NCBI GenBank assembly: GCA_944989445.1
Contig: CALYLW010000061.1
Coordinates: 62,001 to 126,000, forward strand
Reading direction: 5' to 3'
Length of the DNA: 64,000 bases
From: Ampullaceana balthica
Taxonomy: Eukaryota; Mollusca; Gastropoda; Lymnaeidae
The notes beneath the pieces are model-generated. The model was not told where the DNA came from. It made no database searches and was given only the letters and a program-made list of their open reading frames with translations. Positions 34,854 through 47,934 of this stretch are shown here, one piece after another (position 1 is the stretch's first letter; each line of letters begins with the position of its first letter). Both the position numbers and the translations under genes were made by a program.

Positions 34854-35814
34854 CTCCGTAAATGTAACGTTCAAAAACAAGCTAGTCTTTTGAATAACGT
34901 TTCTCATTTGTCAGACTGCAAAATGTCATGCAATATTACGTATTTTTGCAATTATTTTACAAGGGTTTCTTAAAAAAAAACATTTTTCAGAATACATGTA
35001 AATATAAAAGTAATCATAAGTTTTAATGTTTTAGTATATTTACGTTGTTAGCAAGTTTTTTTTTGTTGTCTTGGTCAAATGGGCCGATTAAATTAGTTTT
35101 ACAATAACAAATATCTGTTGAGATAAGGTTAAATAGAAATCCCGGATATTGATATGGTTAAACTGAATTTTATCAATAGATTTCGGCCATGAAATGACGA
35201 AGCATATTATTGGACGTTAGGATGCTGATAAACATTTGAGCTGTCGAATCACGTTTTTCTAACTGATGGGGATTTTAACTTTGAATGATTATTTTTACTA
35301 ACTGTTACAATTCAGAGTGCATTCAGGGTTTGATAAATGAGCACAACATGGTGTGCTGAACCTGGTATGCACCGCTGGGTGTGTACATCTTTATGTGTAC
35401 AACTTTCTGTGTACAACTGATGCGTAAAACTTGGTGTGTACAAATTTAAATGTACGGCTGCGGGCAAAGTTGTAATTAATCATAAAAGAAATTAGTCGAT
35501 ATTAATAACTAGTGTGATATAAACAGTTTTAAGATCCGTTTTATGGCTGCATGTGTATGGCTGCATGTGTATAGCTGCAGGTGTATAGCTGCCGGTGTAT
35601 AGCAGATTGTAAGTGGCTGTGCATACTTAGATGTATAGTTATATTTTATGATCATATTATAGTCATCATTTATAATGTTATATAAAGAATTGAAAAATCT
35701 ATGATAAACTGATGGCATGAATAAAATAACCAATATACGATTTCCTTTGATTTAGTCTTCTTATGTATCTTCATTCAATTTAAAATCATGAACAGTCAAG
35801 AGCTTTGTAAAAAA
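34854..35814. other. Uncx 3' flank, nothing recognised
   Basis: AT-rich sequence with GTGTAC-rich words at about 35340-35460 and a short array of 'gctgcatgtgtatagctgc' words at 35545-35605. No gene is supported. Confidence 0.45.
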
Positions 35815-36010
35815 AAAGTGAATTGTGTGTCACGACACTAAACTGACCTGTGTGTCACATCTCTAAACTGAGTTGTGTGTCATATCTCTAAACTGACCTG
35901 TGTGTCACATATCTAAACTGACCTGTGTTTCGCATCTCTAAACTGACTTGTGTGTCACATCAATACACTGACTTGTGTGTCACATCACTAAACTGACCTG
36001 TGTGTCGCAT
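35815..36010. repeat. 25-bp minisatellite, about 8 copies
   Basis: The unit is approximately AACTGACCTGTGTGTCACAT plus CTCTA. Confidence 0.9.
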
Positions 36011-36404
36011 CATCATTATCAACATATTAGGAGTCAGTGCTGCTAACACAAAGCGACTAATTGATTTACTAATAAACCACACGATTGCTTAACATTAACA
36101 CACACTGTGTAGATGTCAACCAGCCAAAATGAAAAGAAATGTGCATTGATACTTTAGTTGGCTATAAATGATACAATAGAAATGTATATACAACAAAATA
36201 TCGTTTTTAAAATAATAATTTCTTTAAAATTGAAGATTGGAAAGTTGCCTTGGTAGAATAAAAAAAATTGGTGCAAAAATGAAGTGTTGAAATTTGAGGT
36301 GGGAATCATGATGTAACAACCCTGTAGAAGTAGAGGGGGTAGATGTAATGGTGCCATTAGACAAGGACAAAGAAATTTTGGAAGGCGGAATGGAGTTTTG
36401 TCAG

Positions 36405-36790
36405 TAAGTCAGAGATGAGTAGAAATAAAATCACTGGATTTAAAATCACAGGAAAAAGTCATGGAAATTAAAATCACACAAAAAAGTCGTCGTAAAGAAA
36501 GTCCCCGTAAAAAGTCATGAGAAATAAAGTCATGGTAAAAAGTCAGGGAAATTAAGTCACAGGAAAATTCATGGGAAATAACTTGAAAGGAAAATGTCAT
36601 GGGAAATTAAGTCACAGAAAAAGTCATGGGGAAATAAATTCTTAGGAAGAAGTCATAGGAAATAAAAACACAGAAAAATTCATTGGAAATAAAGTCATGG
36701 GAAATGAAGTCAGAAGAATAAGTAATGAGAAATAAATGCACATAAAAAAGTCATGGGAATTAAAATCACAGATAAATGTCATGGGAAATA
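36405..36790. repeat. Degenerate ~20-bp tandem repeat
   Basis: 'aaaagtcatgggaaataaagtcac'-type words recur some 19 times with variable spacing; a remnant patch continues at about 36965-37050, on the far side of the LINE fragment at 36803-36961. The LINE therefore probably inserted into the array. Confidence 0.8.
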
Positions 36791-36802
36791 CAATATTATC
36801 TA

Positions 36803-36961
36803 TTGCAGACGCTCCTTTTGTACACACGATTATTGCGTCCTACACTTATCCATGGTTTACGTCTAGTCTTGTATTTTGATTAGAGTTTTAAATGTTTTTA
36901 GTGAGTTGGTTTTCATTGATTGATCAGGCAACCCATACGCCTGAATTCCAGACCGGAAGAA
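36803..36961 (-). mobile_element. LINE 3' fragment (reverse)
   Basis: Starts with 'gcagacgctccttttgtaca' and 'gattattgcgtcctacactt', the reverse of the family tail, and runs into the reverse of the 'GLPE' coding region ('aggcaacccatacg'). It splits the degenerate array at 36405-37050. Confidence 0.8.
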
Positions 36962-37139
36962 TTAGAAAGTCACAGGAAAAAGTCTTCGTGCATAAAGTTA
37001 CAGAAAAAATTTATTGGAAATAAAAGTGATAGAAAAAAGTGCCACGCACATATAACAAGATGTGGTGGTGGACACATAACATAAAAATATTATCATAAAA
37101 ATAATAACTAAAAATGCTAGGACATGAAAATCAAATGAG

Positions 37140-37600
37140 TTTAGATCCAAAACACAGCAATGACCCAAATAGCCTTTACGTTAGATCCAAAAAAGAGCCA
37201 TGACCCAAAATTCCTTAACTTAGATCCAAAACAGAGCAATGACCCAAATAGCCCTTACGTTAGATCCAAAATAGAGCCATGGCCCAAAATTCCTTAACTT
37301 AGATCCAAAAGAGAGCCATGGCCCACCCAAAATTCCTTAACTTAGATCCAAAAGAGAGCCATGGCCCAAAATTCCTTAACTTAGATCCAAAAGAGAGCCA
37401 TGGCCCAAACAGTCCTTAACTTAGATCCGAAAGAGAGCCATGCGCATGGCCAAAATAGTCCTCAACTTAGATGCAAACGAGAGACATGGCCCAAATAGTT
37501 CTTAGCTTAAAGTTGAAATAAAAACATGGCCTAAACTTAAAACCAAAAGAGAGCCATGTCCCAAAAAATTTCTAAACTTAGAACCGAAAGTCAAACGGCG
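37140..37600. repeat. ~39-bp minisatellite, about 12 copies
   Basis: The unit is approximately TTAGATCCAAAAGAGAGCCA followed by TGGCCCAAAATTCCTTAAC. The middle copies are regular and both ends are diverged. Confidence 0.9.
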
Positions 37601-39814
37601 GCCAAACGTGAAGAATCATCAGATTGCAATAATACATTTGCGGCTTTCTCCGGGAAAGTCCATGAAAAAAAAATGGGATCGAGGACCGCAAAATCAACTT
37701 CTGTCAAGTCGGCCAATTTCCGCCCGATCTGACTGTGGTATTTTCATTCAATTACCCTCCTGGAGAAACATTAACTTCTATTTGGTCAAATTAGGAGCCA
37801 AAGAAATGTTTTGGAAGCTGTTAGAAGTGTGTAGCTTTGTTATTCCGAAACATCGCTTGGGTCCGTCGGAGTGCCCGAAAGTAAAACACATTTTAATTAG
37901 AAACGATGAAAAAAATGGTTATCAATGAAAACGCGATGCGTCCAGTGAGTTGTTATTTTTTGGCAACCCCTCCCGCCCCTCGCCTCCGCTGCTCGCCATG
38001 TCTGGTCAAATATTTGCTCGCTTAATTTCATTTCGTCTTGGTCACGTGCGATCAATGTAGCGGGTACTGCCGTAAGGGGTAGTTGAAGGGGGGAGGGGGC
38101 TGGGTGCTACTGTTGACTGTTGGAGGAAGTAAAGGGGCATGGGTGATGAAGATATGGGGGAGGGGGAGGATAGGGTGTTGTCAAAAACAAACAAACCCTG
38201 GTCAAACATGCAATTTGCAGTGTGAGTACATGTTCTTCTGCTAATGGTAACGTCCTTTTGCTGACATTAGCAGTGGTCACAATCGTCATGAATCTTTAGT
38301 TGGTTTTGTGCGCATAAAAAGCTTGAAGCCCTGGGCTGCACTTGAAACGCGCCAAGTATAATACGTAACTATTAAGTTAGAATGTCGTTGTGGAGCCAAG
38401 GTTAAAAAACCAACAGATAAAATTTTCGATGACTGTGCTACATAAGTCTCTTAAAAATACACCACGAATAATATTTCAGATTCTATAATTGAATACGTAC
38501 TTGATAAAATAAATACACGGCGTAAAACGCACGCGCGGGTTTGAAAATATATTTTTGTAGATCAGGGGCGTGTTAGGAGAGGGGGATACAACTTATTTTC
38601 CATCTTCCAAAGATTTATAGAGTTACTTGATTGTGTAGTTGAGTGTTTAGTTGAGTGTTTTGTGGAGAAACGTAAAGTAACAGATCGTAAGTTTATGCTT
38701 TCACTCGTGTGTGTGGGTTTAAGTGGTAGTGTGTGTGTGTGAGGGGGTGGTGTTATTGTTTTGCATTCTATATCTGGTATAGAAAATAATGTTCTTAAAT
38801 TTGTTATTGTGCCAAGAAAGTTTCTGAAGAATTTTTTTGCAACCACGCCAACAAAACAATAAGCACGAGAAACAGTAATTCCACAAAAATATCCCGTGTA
38901 TTTCTTCTTCATTCAGGTTAACACCCCAGTTCACTACGAGCGATGGTAATGTTTGCGTGATGAGTTTGTGTAAAGTATGCATTATTTAAATTTAAAGAAA
39001 AATCTATTTAGGTACTTCAAATTAAAAGTTGTTTATTCCAATCTGTAAGCACCTGGCAGAAATCGTAGTGGACTTCCACTTGGACTAAAAACTTTTTCAA
39101 GCGCAGTTATGAGATTACTTTAAAAACTGTCAGCAAATGACTTCTTTAAGTCATGATCTCATGGGTAAGTTGCCGTCAGCATGCTTTGGGCATTAAGTTT
39201 ACAACGTTCAAAAGAAAGAAATTTTAAAAATTATTTTAATTTTAAATGTTATGGCAAGAGAGTTCAATTTTTGTCGGAACAAGTTTTCAGGGCGGTTAAT
39301 GAGGTAAAAAATATCAAACCAAATTACGCTTTAAAGAACAACAAAAAATTAAAGGGTTTCCTTGTCTTCTACTAGCATTTTTGTGTGTGATGCTGGCCAA
39401 ATAAATATTTAATAAGAAAAAAAAGTAATACAAGTATGCGCAGAAATGTAACCAAACTTCATTACATTTAATTTTTGTTAACTTCACAACTCTGTCCACA
39501 TATGCCCGATTCAGGTTTTCTAACCAAAATTATACCAACTTCCAGTTTATATTTAGGCTGGAATTTTTGCACACATTTTCAATGAAGAAGCTGTAAACAA
39601 AAACAAACAGATAAAAATAAAAAAACAACAACAATTAATTAATTAAAATCGATAGTTTAAATCAAAAAGTGTACGCTTTTTTGTTTAAAAAAACTCACCT
39701 TTGCTTGCATAAGTTTTAAAAAAAAGTAAGAAATATTTCTTTTTCTACTCCGGATAGTTACAATTTTGTAAAGACTTAAAATGATAGCTTGGTGCGCTCG
39801 TGATTAATTAAACA
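37601..39814. other. Intergenic with two balanced-composition islands
   Basis: About 37610-37930 is a non-repetitive block containing 'cgcccgatctgactgtgg', 'tcattcaattaccctcc' and 'cacattttaattagaaac'; it is open as a 106-residue + strand frame but shows no domain. It could be a conserved regulatory element. A G-rich run lies at 38085-38175. The rest is AT-rich with nothing recognised. Confidence 0.35.
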
Positions 39815-40288
39815 GTTGATTGCTTGCTTGTTTGCTTGATTATCGAAAAAAACTTTGGATCGATTTTTAACCTACTTGCTTGTAAGCTAGAGAGCTGAAA
39901 TGTTGCAGGCAGTTTTGTGCCGATGATAAAAACGATGTATCAAAATTTCAGATCGATCGCATATACTGTATTTAAATTATTGAATTTTTAGATTATTTTA
40001 TTTACCTCTATGTATCATGTTAAATTTTTGAGAAAGAGTGTCGCGGTGCGTATTATATTGAACAACCTTTTTATTAATACTTTGCTGTTGCACGATTTGG
40101 TGCGTATTATATTGACAATACTTTTATAAACATATTCCCGATCGGTGCGCATTATATTTAACACGTTTTACAAGACATAACTAAAATTTTGTATTTTTGG
40201 ATTGCCTTGCGCTGCGTATTATAATGAGCATTCTTTTAGTTATGTCTCGTACATAAAGGATTTATAGTAAAAAACTTGTTTTTTTACG
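39815..40288 (+). mobile_element. Box element, subfamily B, copy 3
   Basis: Same order as the intron-2 copies but forward: (GCTT)n run, 'agagagctgaaatgttgcag', GATCGATCGCAT, then four box motifs ('gcggtgcgtattatattgaa', 'ggtgcgtattatattgacaa', 'ggtgcgcattatatttaaca', 'gctgcgtattataatgagca'), 'cataaaggatttatagtaaa' and the hairpin end. The 5' subterminal TAAATCC motif is missing, so this copy is truncated at that side. Confidence 0.85.
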
Positions 40289-41961
40289 TTTTTTTAAATT
40301 TCCCACTAGCTCTAGGGTGTCGTAAACGTCCTTACATTGTTCTAGAATATGTTATGGGCTTGAGGAGAATTATTTTCTCAATGAAATTGCGATTTATTCA
40401 AATAGGCCTCGTCATAATATGGCGGACATCTATTAATAGAAGTATTGGGGTCTTTTTTGGGGACGAATTTCATAAAAATTCAATAAAAGATACGAGTCAA
40501 TATGTAAATGTAGGCAATGTAGGTATATTGAGAAGGAAGTATCGTATAAGCTATCTGTTAATTTTTCGTTAATTTATGACAGCTTATAGGACCTAAACAT
40601 GAAAAAAACAGTTTCGTAATTTTACTATGCTAACGAATTTGAAAACTTATTGATTCGACTATATTTATGCTTCAAAACATTGATCGGCTCAAATGTAATC
40701 TAATAATAGAACATTACTCAACGAGTTATGACGTTTTTCGATTTTAGAAATGACAAGCCCCATAAAACTTTGCGAAAAGTAAGAATGAATGCAGAAACTC
40801 TGTTGAAATGGTATGTGTGTAGCTTGTCCTCAGCTACACAGCAACATTTATTTCCCTGGTACCAAAAGATTAACAATTAAAAAGTATAAGTTCTGGAGTT
40901 CTTTATATGAAATCATAAGAATACATAAGAACGATGACTAAAGCAGCAAGCAAAGAATGTAAATATTTTTGGTGCCACATGGATACCCGAAGGGGCTTCT
41001 TTGGCTGTCAATGTTTGCCAGCTGATATAAAAGGTATGGTCTAATTTGGTCGTGTACTTAATAATTTCACATTTATATTTTAGATTTGGGCACTTACTGA
41101 TCATTAAATACAATCGTAAATTAAAGAGAGATCAAAATAGATTTCATACATTCATACTATGTGCCAGTTGCCTTCTCGACCAGCATTCTTTAATTAAACA
41201 TAATCTAAAGTCTTTCCATTTAGTCTCAGTTTCGACAGAAGATTAAACTTATTTAAAGAACATGAAGCAAATTTAAAGTTCACGATTTATAATTATATTA
41301 AAAAAAGGAATCTTGAATAGAAAGGGAATTAATCGAGCAAGTTTAAGAAGTCGCCTAAATTAAAAGGCCTCGTCCGGCCAATGAAGATCTTAGCGAGAAA
41401 CAAATTTATGCCAATGTTATCCGCTGTTTCCATCGCTAGTCGCGTTTGTCAAAAATGAAGTCCAGAATCCCTGAGAGCACAGCAAGAAGCAAAGTGACAG
41501 ACGAGCCGCGGCCCCACGCTACCCAAAACTCGCCCCTTCATTTGCATCGAAATGAAAATGGCGCTATCAGGGATCGCGCGCTAGCAGATCCCGTTGATCC
41601 TATCTGGAGATCCGATGTGACACGGGGGTCGAGACACAAGACTTTCCTGGCAACAGAGGACCAGTGGCAGCCTAATCAATTTTGAATTAATCAGCACTTC
41701 GCCTTTAATGCTACGAATGCCGGTGTAATTATGTGTTTTTTTTCCTCCCGCTCTCTCTACGGAACCCAAGGGAAGACAATCCTTGTTGATCGCCTCCCCC
41801 GATTTGTAATCTGTGTTCGCGCTGTTGTCCACAGACCTTAAAGAGAAAATGACGGGGTTTGTCCAGTAAATGTTGATGCCTTAGAGTAATGCCTAAACGG
41901 GTCCGGTCAAGTGTTAATGACGCTGTTATGCTAATAAAGTTAATCTGATGGGAAGAGAGAA

Positions 41962-42000
<39 letters not shown>

Positions 42001-42216
42001 CGATTACCTCTATAATATGATTACCTTAAGGGAAAGGGAGATAAATTTGTTGAGCGCTGACGTGGGGTTGTCGTCCTTCTCCGTAAGTTTTGATGGCGAT
42101 GACACGTCGTTGATTTTTTTTCCGTGTAGCGTCTGGGACCTCAGTAATCACGAGCTCACCAGCCGACATCAAATGCAGCTTTAACTTAGTGAGACGCACA
42201 GTGCGTCTGTATAGAG
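40289..42216. other. Intergenic; possible regulatory island at 41.3-41.9 kb
   Basis: The interval 41355-41870 is non-repetitive and moderately GC-rich, with an octamer-type site ('cttcatttgcatcg'), 'aatggcgctatcagggatcg' and 'caattttgaattaatcagca'. A pure (GA)n run of about 34 bases lies at 41965-41998. Open frames at 41446-41832 on both strands lack support. Confidence 0.35.
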
Positions 42217-42330
42217 CAGGGGTGGCCAGACCTGTAGTAGCTGAGAGCCATTTTAAACATTTAAAAAAAAATTGTTGAGACCCGCATTGAAGCACTATGG
42301 GTAATACCCCCAATCGTAATGAAAAATTCA
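42217..42330. mobile_element. hAT-type end fragment
   Basis: Starts CAGGGGTGGCCAGACCTGTA after 'ctgtatagag', a hAT-like terminal sequence, and continues with 'gctgagagccattttaaac'. No matching right end or target duplication was found within 2 kb, so it is a truncated end. Confidence 0.4.
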
Positions 42331-42473
42331 TTTATTGTTATATTCATTATAAGAAAACAATTTTTTTTAAAAAATTGGAATTGAATGATTTAAGCGCATT
42401 TAAATTGTTTTTAACCCAAGCCATATGTTGAAGAAATATATGCGTTCCATTACACATTTAAAATATCTATATA

Positions 42474-42712
42474 CTAGCGTATCACCCGTCAAATATGATG
42501 GAAGATTTCAAAATAAATACACATCAGATTAAAAAATAACGTAATACAGAACTGTCATTTATTTTATTTATTTTTATTTGATTCATTTATTATCATATTG
42601 AACAATTTTATGCGGAACGTTCGAAAAGAGTTATATTTGGTGCAGTAATTTTTGGTGCGCACTATTGAACAAATCAGCATTACATCCATTACGGGAATAA
42701 TGTATGTTGAAA
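42474..42712 (-). mobile_element. Helitron-like non-autonomous element, copy 2
   Basis: Parallel to 27429-27740: on the - strand a weaker hairpin (CCATCATATTTGACGG) precedes 'gtgatacg' and CTAG/T. It shares 'cacatcaga', 'aaaaaataacgtaatacaga', 'gcggaacgttcgaaaag' and 'ggtgcagtaat'. It lacks the 36-bp internal duplication seen in copy 1. Confidence 0.65.
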
Positions 42713-43437
42713 TGATGTTAAATTTATAAATAGAATCAAACTGCATACAGACTCAATATTATGTTGAACATTAATTGTTATGATTGCATTTGAAATATCA
42801 AGTTTATTTAAACTTCTGTATGGAGTACAAAGATTCACATCAGTCGGTTGTATCGAAAATGGATATTTTAACACGCTTAGATAAGTTGAGAATATTTTAC
42901 TTCTAGCATGAGCTTTCAGAAATTCAACACAGATTGTGACTATTTGTGACATATGTATTGTCGCAAAATCCCGATCTTCCTGTAACTATGGGAAGCTGGA
43001 TTACGTCAATTATAAAATAGATTCACGTGGAAAGCGGAATAAAATTTTATTCTATGTTCTTCTTAAATTTTAATTTCCTTTAAATTTTGCCATAACGTAT
43101 ATAAACTTTTGAATAATAAGTAGATCTATATAAATTTAGTAGGACTAAAAGAATTGGTGAACATTTCAAAATGCGGACTTTTACCGGTACCAGAAATTTA
43201 GGTTTACATCAACCAACTGGAAGCAAATGGCTGTCTTGAACTTTTAATTTCAAGCCCTAATTAGTTTCAAACCTTTGTTTCGATCAAGGTTAAAAAAACA
43301 ACACTTTTATATATTTTTATATTTTATAATTCAAACACAAAGTTTCATAACTTGTTCCCGAGCCACAATGTGAACAAATTTTTCGCGAGTGGAATTCAGA
43401 AATAAAAAAACAAACTATGTCTGTTAAAAATCTGCAC
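42713..43437. other. AT-rich intergenic, nothing recognised
   Basis: No exon, RNA gene or repeat is recognised before the 30-bp array. Confidence 0.4.
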
Positions 43438-43728
43438 GCGACACTGACCCGTGGACCACCAACGTACATGACACTGATCTGTGGACCACCAACGTACATG
43501 ACACTGATCTGTGGACCACCAACGTACATGACACTGACCCGTGGACCACCAACGTACATGACACTGACCCGTGGACCAACAACGTACATGACACTGACCC
43601 GTGGACCAACAACTTACATGACACTGACCCGTGGACCAACAACGTACATGACACTGACCCGTGGACCAACAACTTACATGACACTGACCCGTGGACCAAC
43701 AACGTACATGACACTGACCTGTGGACCA
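43438..43728. repeat. 30-bp minisatellite, about 10 copies
   Basis: The unit is approximately ACATGACACTGACCCGTGGA followed by CCAACAACGT. ACCACCAACG and ACCAACAACT variants alternate in the second half, consistent with higher-order duplication of pairs. The 10-codon unit opens frames on both strands; none is treated as a gene. Confidence 0.95.
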
Positions 43729-44005
43729 ATCAAGAACAAGTTACTATCAGTGGAACAATCAAGAACAAGTTAATATCAATGGAACAATCAAGAACAAGTT
43801 AATATCAGTGGAACAATCAAGAACAAGTTAATATCAGTGGACCAATCAAGAACAAGTTACTAACAGTGGACCAATCAAGAATAAGTTACTATCAGAGGAC
43901 CAATCAAGAACAAGTTACTATCTGTGGACCAATCAAGAACAAGTTACTATCAGTGGAGCAATCAGGAACAAGTTACTATCAGTGGAGCAATCACAAACAA
44001 GATAC
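43728..44005. repeat. 29-bp minisatellite, about 10 copies
   Basis: The unit is approximately GGACCAATCAAGAACAAGTT plus ACTATCAGT. It abuts the 30-bp array directly and shares its 'gtggacca' start. Confidence 0.93.
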
Positions 44006-44700
44006 AGATCTGTAGAATAATGACTCTGTTAGAAAATGTAAACATGGACCTTGATCTCTACAGTTCAATTGTGTTCTTCAACCAGACGCCCAATGGGAAT
44101 GAAGAGCTACTGTGGAAAAACATCTGACTGTAGTTGCGGGCTTTCACCGTTGGACTGATTGTAAATGGGCTTTAAAAGAATGTTCTTGCCGTGCCACTGT
44201 GGCTTTCATGTTGCACATTTTACGGCATGTCTTCACCTTTCTATTACCACACCGAAAAGACCTGCTGCTGAGTTTATGAGCAAATTAATCTCATTCGTCC
44301 TAACCATGATGCCTTTTTTAAATAAAAAAAGAGACAATATCATAGAATGACAGTAGTATTTAATAAAAGGCAAAATAAAAGCAAATTTATTAGGTTTTGA
44401 TAAAGATTTTAGAGCAGAAAACGGGAATAGAGGAATGTTTAACGAATTTTGAGTCAATGGAGAAATTTAAATTCCCAAAAGTGTAGTCAAACGAATACGA
44501 CAGGATGAGAACATCTGTTAGGATTAAGGTCAGATATCAAAGCTAAATTTGTAACACGGAAGTCTCTTGTCCTTCAACTTGGACTCTGCTCACGCGCTGT
44601 GACTCAATGTATTTTTAGTTTTCATTAGAACCAATCTACCGCAGACATTTGAATGAAAGCCGGACTTAAACCAGGGTGATACACAGGATGATACAGACGG
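44006..44700. other. Intergenic, nothing recognised
   Basis: Short frames only, without domain or splice support. Confidence 0.4.
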
Positions 44701-44704
44701 TCAT

Positions 44705-44925
44705 GAGGCTTACAGGGGACAGTAACAGACGTGTGCGTCATGAGGCTTACAGGGGACAGTAACAGACGTGTGCGTCATGAGGCTTACAGGGGACAGTAAC
44801 AGACGTGTGCGTCATGAGGCTTACAGGGGACAGTAACAGACGTGTGCGTCATGAGGCTTACAGGGGACAGTAACAGACGTGTGCGTCATGAGGCTTACAG
44901 GGGACAGTAACAGACGTGTGTCTGA
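44705..44925. repeat. 37-bp satellite, 6 near-identical copies
   Basis: The unit is GACGTGTGCGTCATGAGGCT followed by TACAGGGGACAGTAACA; the copies are almost perfect, suggesting recent expansion. It passes directly into the related 39-bp array. Confidence 0.95.
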
Positions 44926-45815
44926 CAGGTTAACTCACAAGTGATAATAGAGACGTGTGACTGACAGGTTAACTTAAAAGGGACAATACAGGCGTGTGCG
45001 TCAGGTTAACTTATAAAGGACAATACAGACGTGTGTCTGACAGGTTAACTTACATGGGAAAATACAGACGTGTACGTCAGGGTAAATTACAAGGGACAAT
45101 ACAGACGTGTGTCTGACAGGTTAACTTACAAGGGATAATATAGACGTGTGTCTGACACCGTAACTTACAAGGGACAATACAGACGTGTGTCTGACAGGTT
45201 AACTTATAAGGGATAATACAGACGTGTGTCTGACACTGTAACTTACAAGGGACAATACAGACGTGTGTCTGACAGGTTAACTCACAAGGGACAATACAGG
45301 CGTGTGTCTGACAGGTTAACTTACAAGGGACAATACAGACGTGTGTCTGACAGGTTAACTTACAAGGGATAATATAGACGTGTGTCTGACAGGTTAACTT
45401 ACAAGGGACAATACAGACGTGTACGTCAGGGTAAATTACAAGGGACAATACAGACGTGTGTCTGACAGGTTAACTTACAAGGGATAATACAGACGTGTGT
45501 CTGACACTGTAACTTACAAGGGACAATACAGACGTGTGTCTGACAGGTTAACTTACAAGGGATAATACAGACGTGTGACTGACAGTGTAACTTACAAGGG
45601 ACAATACAGAAGTGTGTCTGACAGGTTAACTTACTGGGGACAATACAGACGTGTGTCTGACAGGTTAACTTACTGGGGACAATACTGACGTGTTTCTGAC
45701 AGGTTAACTTACAGGAAACAATTCAGACGTGTCTGTCTGGTTAACTTACAGGGGACAATACAGACGTGTGTTTACTTGCAGTGGACAGTACAGACGTGTC
45801 TCTGAGAGGTTAACA
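44925..45815. repeat. 39-bp satellite, about 22 copies
   Basis: The unit is approximately GACGTGTGTCTGACAGGTTA followed by ACTTACAAGGGACAATACA, with GATAATA, ACCGTAAC and GTACGTCAGGGT variants recurring at intervals (a higher-order pattern). It shares the GACGTGTG and TTACA.GGGACA core with the adjoining 37-bp unit. The - strand frame 45077-45448 is a by-product. Confidence 0.95.
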
Positions 45816-46034
45816 AATATGTTAAAAAGTATATGTATGTTTGACAGATAAACTGTCAAAAGTTCGGCATGTCTTGAACAATTAAAAAATGATTTCTTTA
45901 GAATTTATTGTTTATTTAAATGTCAGAAAAAATGAGCATTTAAAGTGAACCCCCACTCACACCAAAACAAATTGATAAAAACAACTCATTTTATTAGGGA
46001 CATTACCATTTACCAAAATTCATATTGAAAATAC

Positions 46035-46450
46035 TCATATATTAGTAGTAGAATACTCATATATTAGTGGTAGAATACTCATATATTAGTGGTAGACTAC
46101 TCATATATTAGTGGTAGAATACTCATATATTAGTGGTAGAATACTCATATATTAGTGGTAGAATACTCATATATTAGTGGTAGAATACTCATATATTAGT
46201 GGTAGAATACTCATATATTAGTGGTAGAATACTCATATATTAGTGGTAGAATACTCATATATTAGTGGTAGAATACTCATATATTAGTGGTAGAATACTC
46301 ATATATTAGTAGTAGAATACTCATATATTAGTGGTAGAATACTCATATATTAGTAGTAGAATACTCATATATTAGTAGTAGAATACTCATATATTAGTGG
46401 TAGAATACTCATATATTAGTAGTAGAATACTCATATATTAGTAGTAGAAT
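46035..46450. repeat. 22-bp minisatellite, about 19 copies
   Basis: The unit is TACTCATATATTAGTGGTAG plus AA, with a GTAGTAG variant concentrated at both ends. Confidence 0.95.
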
Positions 46451-47074
46451 ATGCCTATGAGTAACTGTACCATCAATTAAAATATATTGGAAATATCGAC
46501 AGAAAGCCGTGCCAGTTTGCATTCTCGTTAACTGACATTTAAACATGAAAATATCGTCAAAATTATTTCATAAAAATTATGCTAATTATTTTAGAAAATA
46601 AAACATAATTCTTGCTTTGACAGATAGATCTATTACTTACAATTGCATTCAACTTATTATTTATCAAGTGCTTCAAGTAGAAGTAAAATTATATATATAT
46701 ATATATAAAAGCATAAACTGTTTTGAATAATTTAGTAGGACCTCTAGGTCTTTAATTCTTTTAATCTTATGGCTTATGGTTTCATTTAATGTTTCTAATG
46801 AATCATCATGTTCTGACAGTGTTTTTCTATAAATCACTACATCAAATTGTTTTGAAAAAAACATTTGCTCTGTAAGATGCTTACTGTCTTAGAGAATTTA
46901 CGACAATAAATTATAAACGTATTTAGTTACTGTATTTAGTCATTGGTTCTCATCTGACAAGCCGACTTTGAATTGGAACATCAGTCAAAAGAAAAAAGGT
47001 TATGAAAGTGTTTACCAATCTACAGAAGAAGCGCAATGAAAGTGCGCACTGGTATTGGTTAGCTGGCATTAGTT
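46451..47074. other. AT-rich intergenic, nothing recognised
   Basis: Contains a (TA)n run at 46691-46706. No gene is supported. Confidence 0.4.
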
Positions 47075-47765
47075 TAAAGGCATTGGTTCATGTCATTGGT
47101 TTATATACACATTGGTTTATTGGCTTTGGTTAACTGGCATTGGTTTATTGGCTTTGGTTAACTGGCATTGGTTTATTGGCTTTGGTTAACTGGCATTGGT
47201 TTATTGGCTTTGGTTAACTGGCATTGGTTTATTGGCTTTGGTTAACTGGCATTGGTTTACTGACTTTGGTTAACTGGCATTGGTTTATTGGCTTTGGTTA
47301 ACTGGTATTGGTTTATTGGCTTTGGTTAACTGGCATTGGTTTATTGGCTTTGGTTAACTGGCAATGGTTTATTGGCTTTGGTTACTGGCATTTGTTTAAG
47401 GCGTCGGTTAACTGGCATTGGTTTATTGGCTTTGGTTAACTGGCATTGGTTTATTGGCTTTGGTTAACTGGCATTGGTTTATCGGCTTTGGTTAACTGGC
47501 ATTGGTTTATTGGCTTTGGTTAACTGGCATTGGTTTATTGGCTTTGGTTAACTGGCATTGGTTTACTGACTTTGGTTAAATGGCATTAGTTTATTGGCTT
47601 TGGTTAACTGGCATTGGTTTATTGGCTTTGGTTTACTGGCATTTGTTTATGGCGTCGGTTAACTGGCATTTGTTTATTGGCTTTGGTTAACTGGCAATGG
47701 TTAATTGGCTTTGGTTAACTGGCATTTGTTTATGGCGTCGGTTAACTGGCGTTGGTTTATGCCAT
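47075..47765. repeat. 28-bp minisatellite, about 24 copies
   Basis: The unit is approximately GGCATTGGTTTATTGGCTTT followed by GGTTAACT. Shorter variants with 'ggcgtcggttaactgg' interrupt it. Confidence 0.95.
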
Positions 47766-47934
47766 TTGTGTAAAGATGTATTTTTCAAAGAAATTATGGA
47801 ATCGTTTAGGAAGCAGAGTGACAAGTAATTTTTACTTTTATTTATTTGTTCAAAAAATTATCTCGTTGGAGTGAAATGGGAATAAAGAGTGGAGGTGGAA
47901 AGAGCGGGAAAGTAATACAATTGAAAGATAACCC

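Noticed and set aside
43438..44005. CRISPR-like regular repeats
   Set aside because: Units are contiguous without unique spacers, in an intron-bearing animal genome; they are minisatellites. The same applies to the other arrays.
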